DNA of 64,000 bases from Fumia xinanensis. Its GTDB lineage: Bacteria; Bacillota; Clostridia; Oscillospirales; Ruminococcaceae. The DNA lies in the NCBI RefSeq assembly GCF_014384905.1, contig NZ_JACRSV010000001.1, positions 186,001 through 250,000 of the forward strand. Direction: 5' to 3'. Within the stretch, counting starts at the first letter, position 1, and each line of letters starts with the position of its first letter. The position numbers and the translations under genes are program-made. Below the pieces are notes generated by a model, which was not told where the DNA came from, made no database searches, and saw nothing but the letters and a program-made list of their open reading frames with translations. Shown here one piece after another: positions 42,738 to 50,536 of the stretch.

Positions 42738-42899
42738 ATGGATAATAAAACACCTCGGAAGAAAAGCGTCCTAAAACAAAGCAGCGTTCTCAATTCTATC
42801 ATACACCCGATACCCAGCAAAGAGGATCCCAACGGGATGTATACCGGACTTCCCATCGAATATGGGGAAATTCCCGTACAGGACGCTGACGACTTGTAG
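42738..42899 (+). CDS. Conserved small hypothetical protein
   Basis: A 53-residue soluble protein: a basic N-terminus (KTPRKKSVLKQ) and a distinctive tail, DPNGMYTGLPIEYGE followed by PVQDADDL. I recall proteins ending in DPxGSYTGxP...PVQDxDDL in many Clostridia, without a function. AGAAAGGAG lies 7 bases before the ATG, and a strong hairpin (42913-42947) follows. The longer frame upstream is not supported. Confidence 0.75.
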   Translation: MDNKTPRKKSVLKQSSVLNSIIHPIPSKEDPNGMYTGLPIEYGEIPVQDADDL

Positions 42900-42912
42900 A
42901 CCAATATACACC

Positions 42913-42947
42913 GAAGCCCCCAGTGCTCAATTAGCGCTGGGGGCTTC
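42913..42947. terminator. Terminator between the small protein and the Nudix gene
   Basis: GAAGCCCCCAG and CTGGGGGCTTC arms between convergent genes; T runs are weak. Confidence 0.75.
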
Positions 42948-42954
42948 TAGGCAG

Positions 42955-43368
42955 TTAATAAAAGTCCTTGATAATGGGTTTTGCTTTGTTGACCAGTTGT
43001 TTGTCATTGTCATAGGACAAAAAAGAATGAGCAAGATTGATTTCCACCCATTTAATCTGTGCGATTTCTTTTTCCTGTGGGATGTAATCAAAGTTTTTGG
43101 CGCGGCCTAAAAAATAAATCACGTCTTTTTTTACGTCCCTCTTGGGCGAGTAGGTAACTACTTCCCGAAAAGTAGGATCTAAATCCACGTCGATATGAGT
43201 TTCTTCCATAACCTCCCGTAAGGCGGTTTGCTGTTCAGTTTCGTCCGCTTCCACATGTCCTTTCGGAAAAGACCAATGCCCTCCCGCCGAATGTTTGATC
43301 AGCAGAAGTTCGGTGTTTCCGTGGTACTTTCTAAAAACGATGGCACCACATGATTTTTCATATGACAT
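42955..43368 (-). CDS. Nudix hydrolase (diadenosine tetraphosphatase type)
   Basis: A 137-residue single-domain protein with the Nudix box GHVEADETEQQTALREVMEE at about residues 38-57. The N-terminal SCGAIVFRK and the HWSFPKG lead-in match bis(5'-nucleosyl)-tetraphosphatases, which cleave Ap4A and similar dinucleotides. The substrate remains an inference. GAAAGGAA precedes the ATG. Confidence 0.88.
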   Translation of the reverse strand: MSYEKSCGAIVFRKYHGNTELLLIKHSAGGHWSFPKGHVEADETEQQTALREVMEETHIDVDLDPTFREVVTYSPKRDVKKDVIYFLGRAKNFDYIPQEKEIAQIKWVEINLAHSFLSYDNDKQLVNKAKPIIKDFY

Positions 43369-43628
43369 TCCGGTATTCCTTTCATCTCGTTATAATTACT
43401 GTTATTTTATCACAGACAAAAGGAAAAATCAAAATTTTAATAGTAAATTAACAAAAACATGAATTGCCTTTTGATATGTATCTGGCGGGAAAGGACAATG
43501 TCAAGTAATCACAATTGTATTCTGGGTCAGGACTACCGGATAAACGCTCCTGTCCCATTCTAAGACTAAAAAAAGTCGTTAAAACTCGCAGAAACAACTT
43601 GCACCAGCGTCAATTGTATATCTTGTTT

Positions 43629-44228
43629 TCAATCGCCTTTGTAGACAGGGTAGCGGTTTTTATCCTCCTCTGTGATTTGCCGCATCACTCTGCACGGCAC
43701 TCCCACAGCAACTACATTGCTGGCGATGGGTTTAGTTACTACGCTTCCCGCCCCAATTACCGAGTGGTCTCCGATAGTGACTCCTGCGAGAATCGTCGAC
43801 CCTGCCCCAATCCAAACATTATTGCCGATGGTGATGGGTTTAGCGATTTCCATACCGGCTTTGCGCTGCTCCGGATCAATAGCATGCTCTGCAGTTGTAA
43901 AGCAGCAATTAGGCCCGATAAACACGTTGTTGCCGAAGGATACTTTTGCACCGTCCGTGATAATCAAATTGTGGTTTGAATAAAAATCGTTTCCCACAGA
44001 AATGTTATACCCATAATCACACCAAAACGGCGGAGTAAATATTACGTTTTCACCCATTTCACCCAGTATTTGAGCCAGCAAATTACGCTGGGTTTCTCGA
44101 TCGTTGGGATTCAGTTGATTATACTGGTAGCATTTATCTTTACATTTGCTGATTTCTTCTTCAAATACGGGATTATAACACCCCTGAAATAAGCAATTGA
44201 GAGGTACTTTTACTTTTTCATTCATCAT
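43629..44228 (-). CDS. Sugar O-acetyltransferase (maltose/galactoside type)
   Basis: The 199-residue left-handed beta-helix acetyltransferase has NPVFEEEISKCKDKCYQYN at the N-terminus (the Maa domain), repeated hexapeptides and the catalytic His in FTTAEHAIDPEQRKAG. The C-terminal SVVTKPIASNVVAVGVPCRV is diagnostic of the LacA/Maa group, which acetylates sugars with acetyl-CoA. AGGGGGT lies before a double ATG, so the start may be one codon later. Confidence 0.92.
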   Translation of the reverse strand: MMNEKVKVPLNCLFQGCYNPVFEEEISKCKDKCYQYNQLNPNDRETQRNLLAQILGEMGENVIFTPPFWCDYGYNISVGNDFYSNHNLIITDGAKVSFGNNVFIGPNCCFTTAEHAIDPEQRKAGMEIAKPITIGNNVWIGAGSTILAGVTIGDHSVIGAGSVVTKPIASNVVAVGVPCRVMRQITEEDKNRYPVYKGD

Positions 44229-44607
44229 TTCAACCCCCTATTTTTTCTTATAGTATAGTACAACCTTCCCCTTAAAGCAAGCGGTCCAACTGCGCTATAA
44301 CCTCTAATATATACTCAAAACCAATAGACTTGCTGCAATTGTTTAATTGCTTTTAAGATACAACACACAAATTAGAAATGAATCAAGGTTATAATAACTT
44401 CAAAAGCCATAGGTGGGACTGCTTGCTAGACGCCAGAAAAAGTGTATTTTCCCCACTTCTCCGGCAGTTTTTACCAAGGTTTCGAGCTTTTTTTACATTT
44501 TATACACTAATTAGAGGGGAAAATAGGGTAAAATATGTTCACCACAAGTATGGATGCATGAAATATAGGCATATAGCCGCTATTTCAGCATAGAAAGCGG
44601 GTTTTCA
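44229..44607. other. Intergenic spacer before the DUF5685 gene
   Basis: No credible gene is seen. GCAATTGTTTAATTGC at about 44336-44351 is a small inverted repeat, and the region before 44608 is A/T-rich and should hold the promoter of the next operon. Confidence 0.5.
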
Positions 44608-45495
44608 TTGTTTGGTTATATCAAGCCCTTTAAACCTGAATTGAAAATCAAAGAATTTGACACTTATCAGGCCGTTTACTGCGGTCTTTGCCACCAGCTG
44701 GGCAAAGCCTTTGGGCCTTTTGCAAAAATGACCCTCAGCTACGATTTTACTTTCGTAGCAGTGCTTTCCATGGCGCTGCGAAAAAATTTTTGTGGTTTTC
44801 AGAAAACCCGATGCATGGCGAATCCCCTTAAAAAAAAGACTTGTGCCGTTCCCGGAGAGGATATGGAATTTGTCAGCAGCTGTGCCATGGTGATGCTTTA
44901 TTACAAGGTAAAGGACAATATCCACGACAGCGGATTAGTGAAGAAGCTCGGATGTTATATTTTACTTCCCTTCGCCTCATCTGCAAGGAAAAAAGCTGTG
45001 AGACTCTATCCAGAGTTGGATCAAATTTTTGCCGAAATGATGAAAGATCAGTTCCAATTGGAGAAAGACAAGACCGTCAGTGTAGACGCGGCGGCGGAGC
45101 CCACCGCCAAAGCCTTGCAGGCGGTATTTTCCATGTTAGGGGATGGAGAAACCGAAAAACGGGTACTATCTCGGTTTGGGTATCTGCTCGGCCGTTGGGT
45201 TTATCTTTTAGATGCCCTGGATGACTTGGAGGACGACTTAAAAGCTGGGTCCTATAATCCTTTTCTTCTAAAATTCAGCGTTGATAACCTGAGTGAAGAA
45301 GAAATAAAAGAGATTCTCGATTATGGAAAGGGCACACTCAACATTACCGTTGCCGAGATGGGAACCACTTATGAGCTTTTGGAACTTTACCGCTATAAGA
45401 CTATTTTGGATAACATCATTTATTTAGGATTAAAAGCTTCTGCAGACAGCGTTCTGTCAGGAGAAAAAGATAAAAAACACAAAGGTGAGTTTTAA
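44608..45495 (+). CDS. DUF5685 family protein with squalene-synthase-like Asp motifs
   Basis: The 295-residue protein starts at TTG behind AAAGCGGG and opens MFGYIKPFKPELK, typical of DUF5685. Predicted mostly helical. Two Asp-rich motifs stand out: KVKDNIHD (Asp103-Asp107) and, about 100 residues later, LGRWVYLLDALDDLEDD with AGSYNPF (Asp202-Asp210). The second resembles the squalene/phytoene synthase motif LGxxxQLxNxLRDxxEDxxxGRxYxP, and the first a DxxxD diphosphate-binding motif. Cysteines near the N-terminus (CGLC) are also conserved-looking. Function is unknown; a terpenoid-synthase-like fold is inferred. The J-domain gene follows after 42 bases. Confidence 0.75.
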   Translation: MFGYIKPFKPELKIKEFDTYQAVYCGLCHQLGKAFGPFAKMTLSYDFTFVAVLSMALRKNFCGFQKTRCMANPLKKKTCAVPGEDMEFVSSCAMVMLYYKVKDNIHDSGLVKKLGCYILLPFASSARKKAVRLYPELDQIFAEMMKDQFQLEKDKTVSVDAAAEPTAKALQAVFSMLGDGETEKRVLSRFGYLLGRWVYLLDALDDLEDDLKAGSYNPFLLKFSVDNLSEEEIKEILDYGKGTLNITVAEMGTTYELLELYRYKTILDNIIYLGLKASADSVLSGEKDKKHKGEF

Positions 45496-45537
45496 TTTTC
45501 ACAGTACTGGCTATGAGTCCAGTGATTGGAGGTCAAT

Positions 45538-46203
45538 ATGCCCGCAGGAGATCCGTACAAAATTCTGGGGATTCCGAACACAGCAACCGAGGAAGAAGTA
45601 AAAACTGCCTATCGGGAATTGGCAAAAAAATATCATCCCGACAACTATGCCGACAGCCCTTTAGCTGATCTTGCAAACGAAAAGATGCAGGAAATCAACG
45701 AAGCGTATGATTCTATTATCACCAGCTTGCGGGCCAGCAAAGGGGGAGCGGGCACCGGACAGCCAAACAACGGCTATGCCGGCTATAATACTGCCGGGCA
45801 ACGGGGATATCAGTCGTCCAATTTGGCGGATATCCGCCGTCTGATACAGGAAAACAGGCTGGTGGAGGCGGAAGAACTGCTGGACGGTATTCCGGCTGCT
45901 TCTCGTGATGGGGAGTGGTATTTCTTAAAGGGGAGCGTCTATTTCCAGCGTGGGTGGCTGGATGACGCCATGAACCATTTCTCCACTGCCTGCCGGTTGA
46001 GTCCCAACAATCCTGAATATCGTGCAGCAATGAACCGGATGATGTGGCAGCGCCAAGGCAATATGGGCACTCCAAATGGCCCGTACCGTACGGGCAACGT
46101 ACCCAACGCAGGGGGCTGTTCGGCCTGCGATATGTGTTCTGGTCTGATTTGTGCAGACTGCTGCTGTGAATGTTGCGGCGGGGACTTGATTCCCTGTTGT
46201 TAA
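45538..46203 (+). CDS. J-domain protein with cysteine-rich tail
   Basis: The 221-residue protein has an N-terminal J domain (DPYKILGIPNTATEEEVKTA, HPD motif in KKYHPDNYADS), a Gly-rich linker, a TPR-like helical segment (WYFLKGSVYFQRGWLDDAMN) and a C-terminal cluster of about nine cysteines (CSACDMCSGLICADCCCECC). It can stimulate a DnaK-type ATPase; the tail may bind metal or be lipidated. It is not DnaJ itself, lacking the CxxCxGxG zinc repeats. GGAGGT precedes the ATG at 45538. Confidence 0.85.
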   Translation: MPAGDPYKILGIPNTATEEEVKTAYRELAKKYHPDNYADSPLADLANEKMQEINEAYDSIITSLRASKGGAGTGQPNNGYAGYNTAGQRGYQSSNLADIRRLIQENRLVEAEELLDGIPAASRDGEWYFLKGSVYFQRGWLDDAMNHFSTACRLSPNNPEYRAAMNRMMWQRQGNMGTPNGPYRTGNVPNAGGCSACDMCSGLICADCCCECCGGDLIPCC

Positions 46204-46220
46204 GAAAGGTCGGTCGTCCG

Positions 46221-46763
46221 TTGAAATCCGTAAAAAAGATTGCCTTGGGCGGAATGATTGCCGCGCTGTGCATCGTTTTGATGATGCTTACCGGGCTGCT
46301 CCCTATGGCAGAGTTTGCCCTTCCGGCACTGGCTGGCGTACTGCTGATTATGCTGGTTGTAGAGATCAGTCCAAAGTGGGCCTTTCTTGTGTATATTGCC
46401 GTGGCGATTCTTTCTTTGCTGCTGGCGCCGAGTAAAGACAGTGCCGTCTTTTTTACAGCGTTTCTGGGCTGGTATCCCATTGCCAAGTCGAAGTTGGAAA
46501 ACATCAGAAAGCCAGCATTAGAATGGATGTGGAAGATACTAATTTTTAATTTTTCCATTGGCATGGGACTTGTTGCGGCAATCTATCTGTTTCGGTTAAA
46601 CGACTATGTGGAAATACTTCAGGATTCCGTTTGGCTCCTGGCCCTGGGATGGCTCTTCTTGAATGTGGTTTTTGTGATTTATGACATAGCACTCACAAGG
46701 CTTATCACTGCATATATCAAATGGTTCCGACCGAAATATATCCAAAAAATATTGGGCAAATAG
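46221..46763 (+). CDS. Multi-pass membrane protein of unknown function
   Basis: The ~180-residue protein has five or six predicted membrane helices (first: IALGGMIAALCIVLMMLTGL). The overall look is close to small ECF-type substrate-binding or related integral proteins, but no binding motif is clear. A TTG at 46221 with AGAAAGG 10 bases upstream is the likely start; an earlier start would overlap the J-domain gene. It is third in an apparent operon with the DUF5685 and J-domain genes. Confidence 0.75.
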   Translation: MKSVKKIALGGMIAALCIVLMMLTGLLPMAEFALPALAGVLLIMLVVEISPKWAFLVYIAVAILSLLLAPSKDSAVFFTAFLGWYPIAKSKLENIRKPALEWMWKILIFNFSIGMGLVAAIYLFRLNDYVEILQDSVWLLALGWLFLNVVFVIYDIALTRLITAYIKWFRPKYIQKILGK

Positions 46764-46793
46764 GGGAAGCGTGCTTGTACGCTTCCTTTTTTA
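46763..46793 (+). terminator. Terminator of the DUF5685/J-domain operon
   Basis: GGAAGCGT and ACGCTTCC arms followed by TTTTTTA. Confidence 0.85.
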
Positions 46794-46830
46794 TGGCAGG
46801 TAAACTGTTTTCTGACGAGGAGGTACCGTA

Positions 46831-47793
46831 ATGAAAAAAGTTTTGATCATGGGCGGCAGTTACTTTATCGGCAGAACCTTAGTAGATCATATGCTTGGGG
46901 AAGGGTACGACGTTTTCACGGTTAATCGGGGGAGCCGTCCCGTATGGGATGTGAGAATCCAGAACCTTGTCTGCGATAGAGAGGACAAAGAGCGGCTCAA
47001 ACAGATTCTCAGGCCCCATCGTTTTGACTATGTTGTGGACGTGTCCGGACTTAATGGCCGGCAAGCCGAAATTTTATGCGAGGCTTTATCGGCAGAAGGC
47101 CCCGAAAAGTTCATTTTTCTCAGTTCCAGCGCAGTATATGACATAGAAAATCTAAAGCCTCCTTTTAGGGAAACGGATGCCATCGGAGAAAACCGATATT
47201 GGACCTTTTATGGAAAGGACAAAATCGATACCGAGGCGGTTTATATGAAACATTTTTTCAATATTCCCACTCAGCTGTCGATTCTGCGGCCGCCTTATGT
47301 GTATGGAGAACACAACTACGCCCAGCGGGAGAGCTTTGTGTTCGACCACCTTCTAAAAGAGTTGCCGGTTTTGTTGCCAGATTCTAATGTGAAGCTGCAG
47401 TTTATCTATGTCAAGGATTTGGCGAATGTTGTTTGCCGGTTGCTGAAAAGCCCTTGTTTGGCACATTCGATTTATAATGTGGGGAATAGGAAAGCAGTAT
47501 CCTGCCGGGAGTGGGTAGAGTGCTGCGCTAAAGCTGCGGGCTTGGCGGTGAACTGCGCATTTTACAATTACCGGCGGGATAGACGTACCGTACGGGAATT
47601 TTTTCCTTTTTACGATTATGACAATGTGCTGGACGTATCCCGCATAAAGGAAATCTACCCTAACGAAACGGACTACATTGAGGGACTGGAAAAGAGTTAT
47701 CAGTGGTATCTGCAAAATCGGGACAATATTCGGATGAAAGAGAATGTCATCTTCAACGAAGAGCAAATTCGGCGAAAGCTGGGATTAGAATAA
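46831..47793 (+). CDS. NAD-dependent epimerase/dehydratase-like protein
   Basis: The 320-residue extended SDR has a variant N-terminal nucleotide loop (MGGSYFIGRTLVDHML), the central SSSAVYD strand and a YGKDK (YxxxK) catalytic pair at about residues 129-133, with LRPPYVYGEHN beyond. It probably acts on a nucleotide sugar or related substrate. AGGAGGT lies 8 bases before the ATG. It is a single gene between two operons. Confidence 0.87.
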   Translation: MKKVLIMGGSYFIGRTLVDHMLGEGYDVFTVNRGSRPVWDVRIQNLVCDREDKERLKQILRPHRFDYVVDVSGLNGRQAEILCEALSAEGPEKFIFLSSSAVYDIENLKPPFRETDAIGENRYWTFYGKDKIDTEAVYMKHFFNIPTQLSILRPPYVYGEHNYAQRESFVFDHLLKELPVLLPDSNVKLQFIYVKDLANVVCRLLKSPCLAHSIYNVGNRKAVSCREWVECCAKAAGLAVNCAFYNYRRDRRTVREFFPFYDYDNVLDVSRIKEIYPNETDYIEGLEKSYQWYLQNRDNIRMKENVIFNEEQIRRKLGLE

Positions 47794-47831
47794 TAGTTTT
47801 TTGAAATTGTGGAAGAATTTTCTTACTCCTA

Positions 47832-47860
47832 TTGATTCCAAAGCTGTTTCCTGCTATAAT
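47832..47860 (+). promoter_or_regulatory. Promoter of folT
   Basis: TTGATT (47832-47837), 17-base spacer, TATAAT (47855-47860), 12 bases before the riboswitch. Confidence 0.8.
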
Positions 47861-47872
47861 TATTTTTACATG

Positions 47873-47973
47873 AGCAGAGTAGACAAACAGGCGTTAAGTG
47901 TCTGGCAGACGGGGAGTTGCTGCCGGGACGAAAAGCGATATCGCTTGCGGTCTGATTGTCGCATCCCGCTGTT
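47873..47973 (+). ncRNA. Tetrahydrofolate (THF) riboswitch
   Basis: The sequence GAGTAGAC, GGCGTTAAGTG, GACGGGGAGTTG, CGGGACGAAAAGCG and GATTGTCGCATCCCGCT follow the THF riboswitch consensus in order. The gene behind it is a FolT-type folate transporter. Downstream, ATACCTC (47993-47999) is perfectly complementary to GAGGTAT (48028-48034) within the ribosome site. GAGG at about 47985 can compete for the same ATACCTC. This suggests control of translation start. Confidence 0.93.
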
Positions 47974-48039
47974 ACAATCTAAAATGAGGCAAATACCTCT
48001 TTGCGATGTGCAGCAAATTTATGTAAGGAGGTATCTGCT

Positions 48040-48612
48040 ATGAGTGTATTATGCTTTTTTAAAACCCTGGGGAGAAAATTCGCCGATTCCGCTATGGAAT
48101 TCAAACGACTGCGGTCCCTGACCGGAATGGGCCTGTTGCTGGCGCTTAGTATCGTGTTGTCGTTTTTCACCATCAACCCCATACCGACGCTTAAGATCGG
48201 GCTCGGCTTTATCGTTACGGCGCTTCTGGGAATGATGTACGGCCCTGTTGCCGGGGGACTAGCTGCTGGAGCAGGGGACATCATCAAATATATGATACAC
48301 CCTACCGGCGCTTTTTTCCCCGGATACACCCTGAACGCAATTTTGGGAGGCGTCATTTACGGTCTGTTTTTCTATAAAATGAAGCCCAGCTTGCCCAAAG
48401 CCATCGGTGCCAAGGTGACTGTTACCTTTTTCGTCAATATCGTCCTTGGAACACTGTGGAGCGCTATCCTATACAACAAAGCGTTTTGGGGAATCCTAGG
48501 TACACGGGTGATCAAAAATCTTACCTTGCTGCCTATTGAGATTGCATTGCTGTTTATTGTGTTGACAGTTGTGGTGAAAATTGTACAGCGCAGCAAGATC
48601 AAGGCAGTTTAG
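48040..48612 (+). CDS. folT: Folate ECF transporter S component
   Basis: The 190-residue integral membrane protein has about six helices and the FolT-type motifs GLLLALSIVLSFFTINP, KIGLGFIVTALLGMMYGPV and AGAGDIIKYMIHPTGAFFPG. It binds folate for an ECF energy module encoded elsewhere. The start at 48040 is set by AAGGAGGT, which is also the sequence masked by the riboswitch region upstream. A hairpin at 48628-48653 ends the unit. Confidence 0.93.
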   Translation: MSVLCFFKTLGRKFADSAMEFKRLRSLTGMGLLLALSIVLSFFTINPIPTLKIGLGFIVTALLGMMYGPVAGGLAAGAGDIIKYMIHPTGAFFPGYTLNAILGGVIYGLFFYKMKPSLPKAIGAKVTVTFFVNIVLGTLWSAILYNKAFWGILGTRVIKNLTLLPIEIALLFIVLTVVVKIVQRSKIKAV

Positions 48613-48627
48613 TACTTGAATTTTTTA

Positions 48628-48653
48628 AAGCCGGCCGATCAAGCGGCCGGCTT
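48628..48653 (+). terminator. Hairpin after folT
   Basis: AAGCCGGCCG and CGGCCGGCTT arms; followed by GTCTATT, so the T run is weak. Confidence 0.7.
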
Positions 48654-48737
48654 GTCTATTGGTGATATTAGAAATGATGTTTCGAGTGGTCAATTTTTAT
48701 GAAGGTATACTTTTGTCGATACAATCTTATAACGCCA

Positions 48738-48766
48738 TTGACTTATCGCTTTAAAGTTGCTATACT
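48738..48766 (+). promoter_or_regulatory. Promoter of tyrA
   Basis: TTGACT (48738-48743), 17-base spacer, TATACT (48761-48766). Confidence 0.8.
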
Positions 48767-48813
48767 TTAAAGCGAGAGAAATTGTGGTTATACTGCTGGA
48801 AAGGAAACAATCC

Positions 48814-49641
48814 ATGATAATTGGTGTAGTAGGACTGGGGCTTATAGGGGGCTCTTTTTGCCGGGCGGTCAAAGCAAAGACACGCCATCAGTGTCTGGGG
48901 CTGGATCAGGATTTTAATGTGCTTGAAGAGGCACTAAAAATAGGGGCTATAGACGGAATTTTAGAAGTGCAGGAACTCCAGAACTGTGATTTAGTCATCG
49001 TCTGCCTTCATCCAAAACAGACTATTTCATTTTTGACCGAACATGCGGGTGATTTTAAAAAGGGTGGAATCGTCATAGACACCTGTGGCATCAAGACAGC
49101 AGTAGTCGAAGCGGTTGAAGATCCGCTTCGACAGAATGGCGTCACTTTTATCGGTGCTCACCCCATGGCGGGCCGGGAGTTTTCTGGATTTTTTTACTCA
49201 TTGCCGGATTTGTATGAGGGGGCGAGCTTTATTATGACTCCCTCACCGGATGTCGATTCTGAAAAGCTGGAGGTGGTGAGGAACTTAGCGAAAGCGCTCG
49301 GCTTTTCACGTATTGTCCTCACAGATTGCCAGACACATGATGAAACAATCGCGTTTACTTCTCAAATTGCTCACGTAATTTCCAACGCTTATGTCAAAAG
49401 CCCTACGCTGCAAAATCAGAGTGGATTCTCAGCTGGAAGTTATCAGGACTTGAGCCGGGTGGCGAAACTCAATGAGGATATGTGGACGGATTTGTTCCTT
49501 ATGAACCAACAGCCGCTTCTATTTGAGCTGAATACTGTAATCGAACATTTGCAGGAATACCGGAATGCGCTGGAGCGGCAGGATGCAGAAGGCCTGCGGG
49601 GCCTTCTGCGGGATGGCCGGATTTTAAAGGAAAATGCATAA
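48814..49641 (+). CDS. tyrA: Prephenate dehydrogenase
   Basis: The 275-residue protein has the N-terminal NAD loop IIGVVGLGLIGGSFCRA, the VDTCGIK strand, the prephenate-binding GAHPMAGRE and a helical dimerisation half with TDCQTHDETIAFTSQIAHVI. It converts prephenate to 4-hydroxyphenylpyruvate for tyrosine. It lacks a C-terminal ACT domain. The ATG at 48814 follows GGAAAGGA. It faces the chorismate mutase fusion gene, which supplies the preceding step. Confidence 0.94.
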   Translation: MIIGVVGLGLIGGSFCRAVKAKTRHQCLGLDQDFNVLEEALKIGAIDGILEVQELQNCDLVIVCLHPKQTISFLTEHAGDFKKGGIVIDTCGIKTAVVEAVEDPLRQNGVTFIGAHPMAGREFSGFFYSLPDLYEGASFIMTPSPDVDSEKLEVVRNLAKALGFSRIVLTDCQTHDETIAFTSQIAHVISNAYVKSPTLQNQSGFSAGSYQDLSRVAKLNEDMWTDLFLMNQQPLLFELNTVIEHLQEYRNALERQDAEGLRGLLRDGRILKENA

Positions 49642-49671
49642 AAGGAACGGATGAAAATCCGTTCCTTTTTA
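49640..49671. terminator. Terminator between tyrA and the chorismate mutase fusion
   Basis: AAAAGGAACGGAT and ATCCGTTCCTTTTT arms. Confidence 0.88.
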
Positions 49672-49672
49672 G

Positions 49673-50464
49673 TTAGTTGTTTTTTGAATGAAGCGATAAT
49701 TGATAAACATTCAAAGTTGCATCCCCTTCGCCAAAGAACAATGTCTTTTGCACATGGTAACCGGCTTTTTCTAGCGTATGGCAGGAAGCAATGTGGTCAG
49801 CAACTACATAAGCCAGCAGAGAATCCGCCTGCATAAAATTGGAGGCCATGTCTTCAGCAACGCAAAGAATTTCTCCGGCGTAACCGAGGTTCCAGCTTTC
49901 AGGTGAAAGAAACAGACTCACGTCGGCTGCGGCGGGGACCTCTTTTGAGATTTTAAGAGCGAAGACACCAATAAATTCACCGGTCTGTGCCAACAAGACC
50001 TTATAAGCCAAGTTACCTGGCTCACAATAACGAGCGATGAGGCTACGAGTCTCTTCTATAGAGCTATGAGTATCAAACCGCATGTATTTGGTGATATCAG
50101 GCTTTGAAGTGAGAGAAAAAACCGGTTCGGCATCCTCCAGGGACAGGGGCAGCAACAGCAGCCGTTCGGTTCTGACGGCGGGGATAGGGGCTGCCGCCCC
50201 CTCTCCCACAATGGACTGCTGATAACTGCGGCTCAGGTTCAGCAAACAGTTGAAAAACTCCAAGTCGTAGGTGGCAAATTCCTTCTTTGAGTTCGCCTTC
50301 ACCCATTCGAGGATTTCTACTTCTCGAGCGGGGACGAAAATATCCATATGATGCTCTTTTTTATATTCTGCTACCTGTCCGCAGAGCTGCATCCGCTTTT
50401 CAAAAAGATGCAGCAGTTCTGTGTTGAGCTCGTTGATTTGAAATCGGATTTGTTCCAGTTCCAT
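49673..50464 (-). CDS. Chorismate mutase fused to GNAT acetyltransferase
   Basis: The 263-residue protein has an N-terminal AroQ-type chorismate mutase (residues ~1-85: IRFQINELNTELLHLFEKRM and AREVEILEWV) that turns chorismate to prephenate. A GNAT domain follows from about residue 97 (RTERLLLLPLSLEDAEPVF; YAGEILCVAEDM in place of the usual GxG loop; HIASCHTLEKAGYHV near the end). The GNAT acetyl-CoA loop looks degenerate (GYAGEIL), so activity of that half is doubtful. It lies opposite tyrA, so the two convergent genes cover the tyrosine branch. Confidence 0.85.
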   Translation of the reverse strand: MELEQIRFQINELNTELLHLFEKRMQLCGQVAEYKKEHHMDIFVPAREVEILEWVKANSKKEFATYDLEFFNCLLNLSRSYQQSIVGEGAAAPIPAVRTERLLLLPLSLEDAEPVFSLTSKPDITKYMRFDTHSSIEETRSLIARYCEPGNLAYKVLLAQTGEFIGVFALKISKEVPAAADVSLFLSPESWNLGYAGEILCVAEDMASNFMQADSLLAYVVADHIASCHTLEKAGYHVQKTLFFGEGDATLNVYQLSLHSKNN

Positions 50465-50536
50465 GATTCACTTCCTTGAAGAATGGTTATAGTATTTGAT
50501 AAACCGATATCTTAAAATGTAACAGTCGCTTTTTGT

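Noticed and set aside
43515..43979. A 154-codon plus-strand frame opposite the sugar O-acetyltransferase
   Set aside because: It is mostly antisense to the beta-helix gene, and the hexapeptide repeat pattern explains the long open frame.
44378..44593. A 71-codon frame in the gap before the DUF5685 gene
   Set aside because: No ribosome site, no recognisable features and an upstream region that looks like a promoter.
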